This document shows, piece by piece, positions 60,331 through 64,000 of a DNA stretch of 64,000 nt. How positions within the stretch are numbered: the first letter of the stretch is position 1; each line of letters starts with the position of its first letter. The notes under the pieces are model-generated. The model saw only the letters and a list, made by a program, of their open reading frames with translations. It was not told the DNA's origin and did not search any database. The DNA comes from Flavobacterium sp. xlx-214 (lineage in GTDB: Bacteria > Bacteroidota > Bacteroidia > Flavobacteriales > Flavobacteriaceae), in NCBI RefSeq assembly GCF_013874595.1, contig NZ_CP059431.1:1-64000 (forward strand), read 5' to 3'. Position numbers and translations under genes: made by a program.

Positions 60331-61191
60331 ATGGTTTTAAAGAATGATTTTTTAAAAATTACAATTGATGCTTTAGGTGCCGAGTTAAAAAGTATTCTCA
60401 CAAAAAATGACGTCGAAATTTTATGGCAAGCAAACCCTGATTTTTGGGCAAAAACAAGTCCTATTTTGTTTCCTATTGTAGGTGGTTTAAAAGACAATTG
60501 TTATTATTTTGATAACGAAAAACATCATTTAAACCGACACGGTTTTGCACGTGAAATGATGTTTGAAGAAGAACAAATTTCTGACGAAAAAATAATTTTT
60601 ACACTTGCAAACTCATCTGAAACTAAAAAAAACTATCCTTTTGAATTTATTTTGCGAGTTATTTATACGCTACAAGAAAACAAACTTTTGTGTACGTATG
60701 AAGTTGAAAATCCTTCACAAAACAATTTGTATTTTTCAATTGGCGCACATCCTGCATTTGCATTAGGTAACACGAAAGAAGATTTTGAAGCTTATGAACT
60801 TCAATTCAACAATGATACAGAATTAATTTGCAATGAATTAAACAATGGATTAATTTCAGAAAAAACTAAAACTATATCTTTAGAAACCAATACATTACAA
60901 TTAAAATACGATTTATTTTACAATGATGCATTGGTTTTACAAACCTTGAAAAGCAATGAAATAATACTCTACAACAAAAGCAATAGTTCTAAAATAACTT
61001 TTTCTTTTAACGATTTTCCTTATTTTGGAATTTGGTCTGCACCAAATGCAAACTTTATTTGTTTAGAGCCTTGGTGTGGTGTTGCAGATGATATAAATTC
61101 TAATCAAAATTTCACTCAAAAAGAAGGAATCATTTGTTTACCAACCAAGGAACAATTTAGTAGAAGTTGGTCGGTACTTATCGAACAATAA
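60331..61191 (+). CDS. Aldose 1-epimerase family protein (mutarotase-like)
   Basis: The 286-residue beta-sandwich protein has SPILFPIVGGLKDN, the His-containing LNRHGFAREM, FSIGAHPAFALG and the acidic ICLEPWCGVADD, the pattern of YeaD/YihR-type sugar mutarotases. It converts alpha and beta anomers of hexoses; the natural sugar is not clear. Its last 14 bases overlap the convergent DUF5715 gene. The start follows from MVLKNDFLKITI; no good alternative is nearby. Confidence 0.87.
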   Translation: MVLKNDFLKITIDALGAELKSILTKNDVEILWQANPDFWAKTSPILFPIVGGLKDNCYYFDNEKHHLNRHGFAREMMFEEEQISDEKIIFTLANSSETKKNYPFEFILRVIYTLQENKLLCTYEVENPSQNNLYFSIGAHPAFALGNTKEDFEAYELQFNNDTELICNELNNGLISEKTKTISLETNTLQLKYDLFYNDALVLQTLKSNEIILYNKSNSSKITFSFNDFPYFGIWSAPNANFICLEPWCGVADDINSNQNFTQKEGIICLPTKEQFSRSWSVLIEQ

Positions 61192-61759
61192 TATGAAAAC
61201 AACGCGAATGGCGTTCTTTTACAAAATATATTTTTCCTGAGTTTTGGTATTGTTTTAAAACCGTTTCTAAATGCTTTTCTAATTTAGTGTTTGTGCCTAA
61301 TTTATGATTAAAACGCACATAAGAAATGTCAAAGGCAGCACCATAACTGTGCGAACTATCGTTAGAAGATGCGTTTGAATTTACTCTACGCAATCGTGCT
61401 TGATCTGCATTGGTGCGTGTTAAAGAAGTTACTACAAAAAAACTTTGACCTGCTTTTTTTACAAAATCATTCGCAATATTTTTTAAAACAGTTCTTCCTT
61501 TAGGAACTAAGTAAGCGTGACTGTGTGTTAATCTATCAACTCTATAACCATATCCGCGCTGTTTTATAGAAACCAACGTTCCTTTTTTTGCTAACTTATT
61601 TAAATGCGCTTTATCTTTTACCAAGGTAACTCCGTGTCTTTTGGCTGCATTTAAATGCGTCATGTATTCTTTTGACGGTTCAGCAGCACCTTTTCGGGTT
61701 TGAGCAATGGTAGATAAACTAAAAAACAGTAAAATTAGGGCAGATAAAAAACGGATCAT
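61178..61759 (-). CDS. DUF5715 family secreted protein (M15-like fold)
   Basis: The 193-residue protein has a signal peptide ending TIAQ and a domain with SLTRTNADQARLRRVNSNASSNDSSHSYGAAFDISY. The HSYGAAFD motif and terminal RHSRCFHIIVR resemble zinc-binding patterns of M15/LAS metallopeptidases (HxxxxxxD plus later HxH-like), which suggests a peptidoglycan-related activity; this is inference. The frame from 61780 adds seven residues. The last 14 bases overlap the convergent epimerase gene, and a 5-bp hairpin followed by T residues at 61201-61220 may end the epimerase transcript inside this gene. Confidence 0.8.
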   Translation of the reverse strand: MIRFLSALILLFFSLSTIAQTRKGAAEPSKEYMTHLNAAKRHGVTLVKDKAHLNKLAKKGTLVSIKQRGYGYRVDRLTHSHAYLVPKGRTVLKNIANDFVKKAGQSFFVVTSLTRTNADQARLRRVNSNASSNDSSHSYGAAFDISYVRFNHKLGTNTKLEKHLETVLKQYQNSGKIYFVKERHSRCFHIIVR

Positions 61760-61825
61760 GATTTTCTTTAATTCAAACAAAAATAAAACATATACAGTAT
61801 AACGACAAAATTATGCGTTAAGTAT

Positions 61826-62641
61826 TTAATTGCTTATTTTATATTGAAAAACCTCTAATAAAAAGTCTTTTTTGGTATCATGAGGTAAATTATCAATAGA
61901 ACGTACCACAATGTTTTCGCAACTTATAGCTAAATCGGTATGAAAAATCAATAAATAGTAAATATTAAAATGTATTTCGTTTATAGATAAACTCGACAAA
62001 TATTTAAACAAAAACTCCTCAATAATCTCGTTTTTATCTTCGCCGTTGTCAATTTCCATGTTGTAACTTAGAAATTTAAATACTGTGTTTACATGAAAAA
62101 CATATTCATCAATAACATTTTCATTAAAAGGAATGTCTTTTTCGTAGGCAAATAAATCGTTTAGCTGGATATTTTTTATGGTGTGATGTGTTTCTTTAAA
62201 ATGCATAATTCCCACAAAAACATTAGATACTTGATATTTTAACTTCATAGCATCGCCTACGTTAACAGGAACAATGTAATCGCCCTCAAATTTTATTTTT
62301 TTGTTAGAATTATTTTCAAGTTTAAACTTTTTTAAACTATCAATTAAATAAATAAAATAAGGCTCTAAAGATTGGCGTATGTTGATTTTTACCTGAAGTT
62401 GCAAAATTTCATTCTGCCTTTTATTAAACTCATATTGAATATAAAATGCCATAAAAGTAAAAACAACACTGCAAATACCAATAATTGGCGCAGTGGTACC
62501 ACCAATGGCATCGCCTAATTCATTTTTTCCTGTTAAATCAATAATCCAACTTTTATGAGTAAATAAAAAAGCAAGCAAAGGCACCATTATTACCATAATT
62601 AATGCCATTACAGCTCCCATAAAAACGACTCCTTTTTTCAT
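61826..62641 (-). CDS. putAbiC-like two-helix membrane protein
   Basis: The 271-residue protein has a first transmembrane helix (about residues 5-28), a short loop with WIIDLTGKNELGDAIGGTTAP, a second helix (about 51-70, IIGICSVVFTFMAFYIQYEF) and a long helical cytoplasmic domain. The GDxIGGxxAPxIG loop, the second helix and the QxEFNKRQNE continuation resemble the putative phage abortive infection (putAbiC) family. Function is therefore a possible phage-defence role, not demonstrated. The gene stands alone with no other defence genes next to it. Confidence 0.65.
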   Translation of the reverse strand: MKKGVVFMGAVMALIMVIMVPLLAFLFTHKSWIIDLTGKNELGDAIGGTTAPIIGICSVVFTFMAFYIQYEFNKRQNEILQLQVKINIRQSLEPYFIYLIDSLKKFKLENNSNKKIKFEGDYIVPVNVGDAMKLKYQVSNVFVGIMHFKETHHTIKNIQLNDLFAYEKDIPFNENVIDEYVFHVNTVFKFLSYNMEIDNGEDKNEIIEEFLFKYLSSLSINEIHFNIYYLLIFHTDLAISCENIVVRSIDNLPHDTKKDFLLEVFQYKISN

Positions 62642-62783
62642 GCAAACTATTTTGTTTAAAGGTAAAAATTTATTTCAAAAGCAATCTTATTAAAATAAAA
62701 ACCTACAACCTTTATTTATTTTGCAGTAAATTACATTTTTTATCAAAAACAATAGTACTTTTATTAGCTTAAACAATTAATGT

Positions 62784-63503
62784 ATGAAAAAACTAATATT
62801 CTTAAGTGCTCTTTCTATTGCATTTATATCGTGTGTAAAAGAAAAAGAATCGGTAAAACCTTCTGGTAAAATGACAACCGATACTGTAAATGTAGAAATG
62901 TACAAAGCACTCATTAATAATTCTGCAGCTTCTGTTGAGATGGATGCTTCTCTTAATAAAAATCAAGTAATTATTTCTGGCGATGAAAATTTTGTTAAAA
63001 ATTTAAAAATCATTAATAACGAAGGAAATTTAAGTTTAGACAGCAAAAAAGACATTATTTTTACAAAAGGCACAAAACTTACTGTAAAAATCAACAATCC
63101 TAACCTAGAAAAAGTAACTATTGCAGGTGTTGGATCTTTTGAAAATAAAAATGCCATCATAAAAAATGATGTAGCTTTTAATATTTCGGGAGCAGGAAAC
63201 ATCGTTGCAAATGTAATAAACACCAAAACCAATGTTTCCGTTTCAGGAGCCGGCAGTGTAACTTTAAACGGCAAAACCAATGACATGACAGCTAAACTTG
63301 CTGGCGTTGGTAATCTTGATGCCGAAAAAATGGAGGCAAATGTTGCAACAATTACTATTTCGGGTGCAGGAAATGCTAAAATTAATACTGTTAAAGAAAT
63401 TGATATTAATATTTCGGGCGTTGGTAATTTAGATTATAAAAAATACCCAAATTTAAGAATCACGAAAAATGTTTCAGGAATTGGAACAATTAATGCTTAT
63501 TAA
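62784..63503 (+). CDS. Head-GIN domain (DUF2807) lipoprotein
   Basis: The 239-residue protein has a lipoprotein signal (lipidated Cys17 in AFISCVKE) and a repetitive beta-helix-like head-GIN domain with recurring ISGAGN/ISGVGN motifs (for example VTIAGVGSF, NISGAGNIV, VSGAGSV, KLAGVGNL, TISGAGNA, NISGVGNL, VSGIGTI). These proteins occur widely at the Bacteroidota surface; function is unknown. Single gene between the putAbiC-like gene and the DUF1508-like gene. Confidence 0.9.
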   Translation: MKKLIFLSALSIAFISCVKEKESVKPSGKMTTDTVNVEMYKALINNSAASVEMDASLNKNQVIISGDENFVKNLKIINNEGNLSLDSKKDIIFTKGTKLTVKINNPNLEKVTIAGVGSFENKNAIIKNDVAFNISGAGNIVANVINTKTNVSVSGAGSVTLNGKTNDMTAKLAGVGNLDAEKMEANVATITISGAGNAKINTVKEIDINISGVGNLDYKKYPNLRITKNVSGIGTINAY

Positions 63504-63572
63504 TTTATTTTAAGAAATTCAATTTTCTTTCAAGCTATTTTATGAATAAGTTTGTGTGTAGTAAAAAAGAAA

Positions 63573-63944
63573 ATGGGCACATTAGTAATAAGTAAAAAAG
63601 AAAACAACAAGTATAAATACACCTATAACAACCGTAAAGGAAATACTATTTTTACAAGCAATAGTCAAGAAAGTAAAGCACACTGTATTAGCGAAATTAA
63701 TATTTTAAGTAGAAACTTTAATAGTATTGATTTTTTACGATACAAAACGCCATCTAACAAATTGTATTTTAAAGTAAGTATAAACGGACATGTTTTAGGA
63801 TCAAGCAGAAGGTTTACAACACCTTTATTATTAGAAAAAGGATTAAATGATTTAAAAAACAATTTTTTAAAATCGGAAATTTTAGATTTTACCGAAGATG
63901 TTTTTGAATCGTTTCCTGAAAATATTTTTGAAGAAGTTAATTAA
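63573..63944 (+). CDS. DUF1508/YegP-like protein
   Basis: From MGTLVISKK the 123-residue protein has two similar halves (YKYTYNNRKGNTIFTSNSQESKAHCISEINILSRN and a second, YFKVSINGHVLGSSRRFTTPLLLEKGLNDLKNN), matching the two-repeat DUF1508/YegP fold, then an acidic tail. The frame from 63552 adds seven residues. Function is unknown; YegP-like proteins are often stress-linked. It lies 69 bases after the head-GIN gene. Confidence 0.72.
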   Translation: MGTLVISKKENNKYKYTYNNRKGNTIFTSNSQESKAHCISEINILSRNFNSIDFLRYKTPSNKLYFKVSINGHVLGSSRRFTTPLLLEKGLNDLKNNFLKSEILDFTEDVFESFPENIFEEVN

Positions 63945-63958
63945 ATAAGATCTTAAGT

Positions 63959-64000
63959 ATGAAAAAAATCATGGCACTACTTATGGTTTCGTTTTTATCG
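63959..64000 (+). CDS. Truncated start of a secreted protein (cut by window edge)
   Basis: The last 42 bases encode MKKIMALLMVSFLS, which looks like the beginning of a signal peptide (basic start, then a hydrophobic run). The rest lies beyond the window, so nothing can be said of function. It starts 14 bases after the DUF1508-like stop codon, so the two may be cotranscribed. Confidence 0.5.
   Translation, partial: MKKIMALLMVSFLS

Overview
The window is a low-GC (about one third G+C by eye) stretch of a member of the Bacteroidota, almost certainly family Flavobacteriaceae (a Flavobacterium/Myroides-like genome; genus not resolvable from sequence alone). Evidence: the flavobacterial order dnaA - LMW tyrosine phosphatase - SAM methyltransferase at the very start; two secreted proteins with type IX secretion (Por) C-terminal sorting domains; a DUF4295 protein beside rpmG/rpmB; a methylmalonyl-CoA mutase pair; a SusC-type plug module; and promoters of the Bacteroidota type (TTG - about 19 nt - TAnnTTTG) instead of sigma70 boxes. 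The contig was probably opened just upstream of dnaA, so the left edge is close to the usual replication-origin marker.

Layout. 0-5 kb: dnaA, phosphatase, methyltransferase, two small flavobacterial proteins, prfB with its programmed +1 frameshift, then three tandem tRNA-Thr(TGT) genes. 5-14 kb (mostly minus strand): mannose-6-phosphate isomerase, a QueD/PTPS-type enzyme, idi, a T9SS cargo protein, DUF721, lipocalin, ftsY, DUF4295-rpmG-rpmB, and the cinA - FAH hydrolase - exonuclease operon. 14-20 kb: a second T9SS cargo, an FAD oxidoreductase, recQ. 19.5-27 kb (plus strand): an envelope block, kdsD-tatC-lptB followed by a capsule/EPS export set (WbpM/PglF-like dehydratase, Wza-like lipoprotein, Wzc-like kinase). 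27-34 kb: an ABC ATPase, trxB, tRNA-Pro, a roughly 400-bp gene-poor stretch, udk, an FtsB-like protein and the mutA-mutB operon. 34-44 kb: a 2211-residue alpha-2-macroglobulin carrying an embedded SusC-like carboxypeptidase-regulatory plus plug module, two secreted thioredoxin-fold lipoproteins, xerD and a PepSY-like lipoprotein. 44-50 kb: three POT/PTR2-type transporters in a row. 50-64 kb: thioredoxin, comEC, NlpC/P60 peptidase, surE - small membrane protein - lpxB, tail-specific protease, a lone Opp/Dpp-type permease, GH25 lysozyme, aldose epimerase, DUF5715, a putAbiC-like membrane protein, head-GIN and DUF1508-like proteins, and the first codons of a gene cut by the right edge.

Most of this is core flavobacterial housekeeping and envelope biology. 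LPS/capsule functions (kdsD, lptB, lpxB, epimerase, Wza/Wzc) are spread through the window, and periplasmic redox proteins are frequent. Compact termination is a theme: several hairpins serve both members of a convergent pair, one lies inside the comEC coding region, and one abuts the start codon of the next gene. The most unusual items are the alpha-2-macroglobulin/SusC-plug fusion, the terminator-start-codon abutment upstream of the ABC ATPase, complementary flanks that bracket tRNA-Thr copies, a RecQ lacking its zinc cysteines, a putAbiC-like protein, and an orphan minus-strand terminator in the gene-poor stretch near 29.5-29.9 kb. No CRISPR array, insertion sequence, prophage or rRNA gene was seen.
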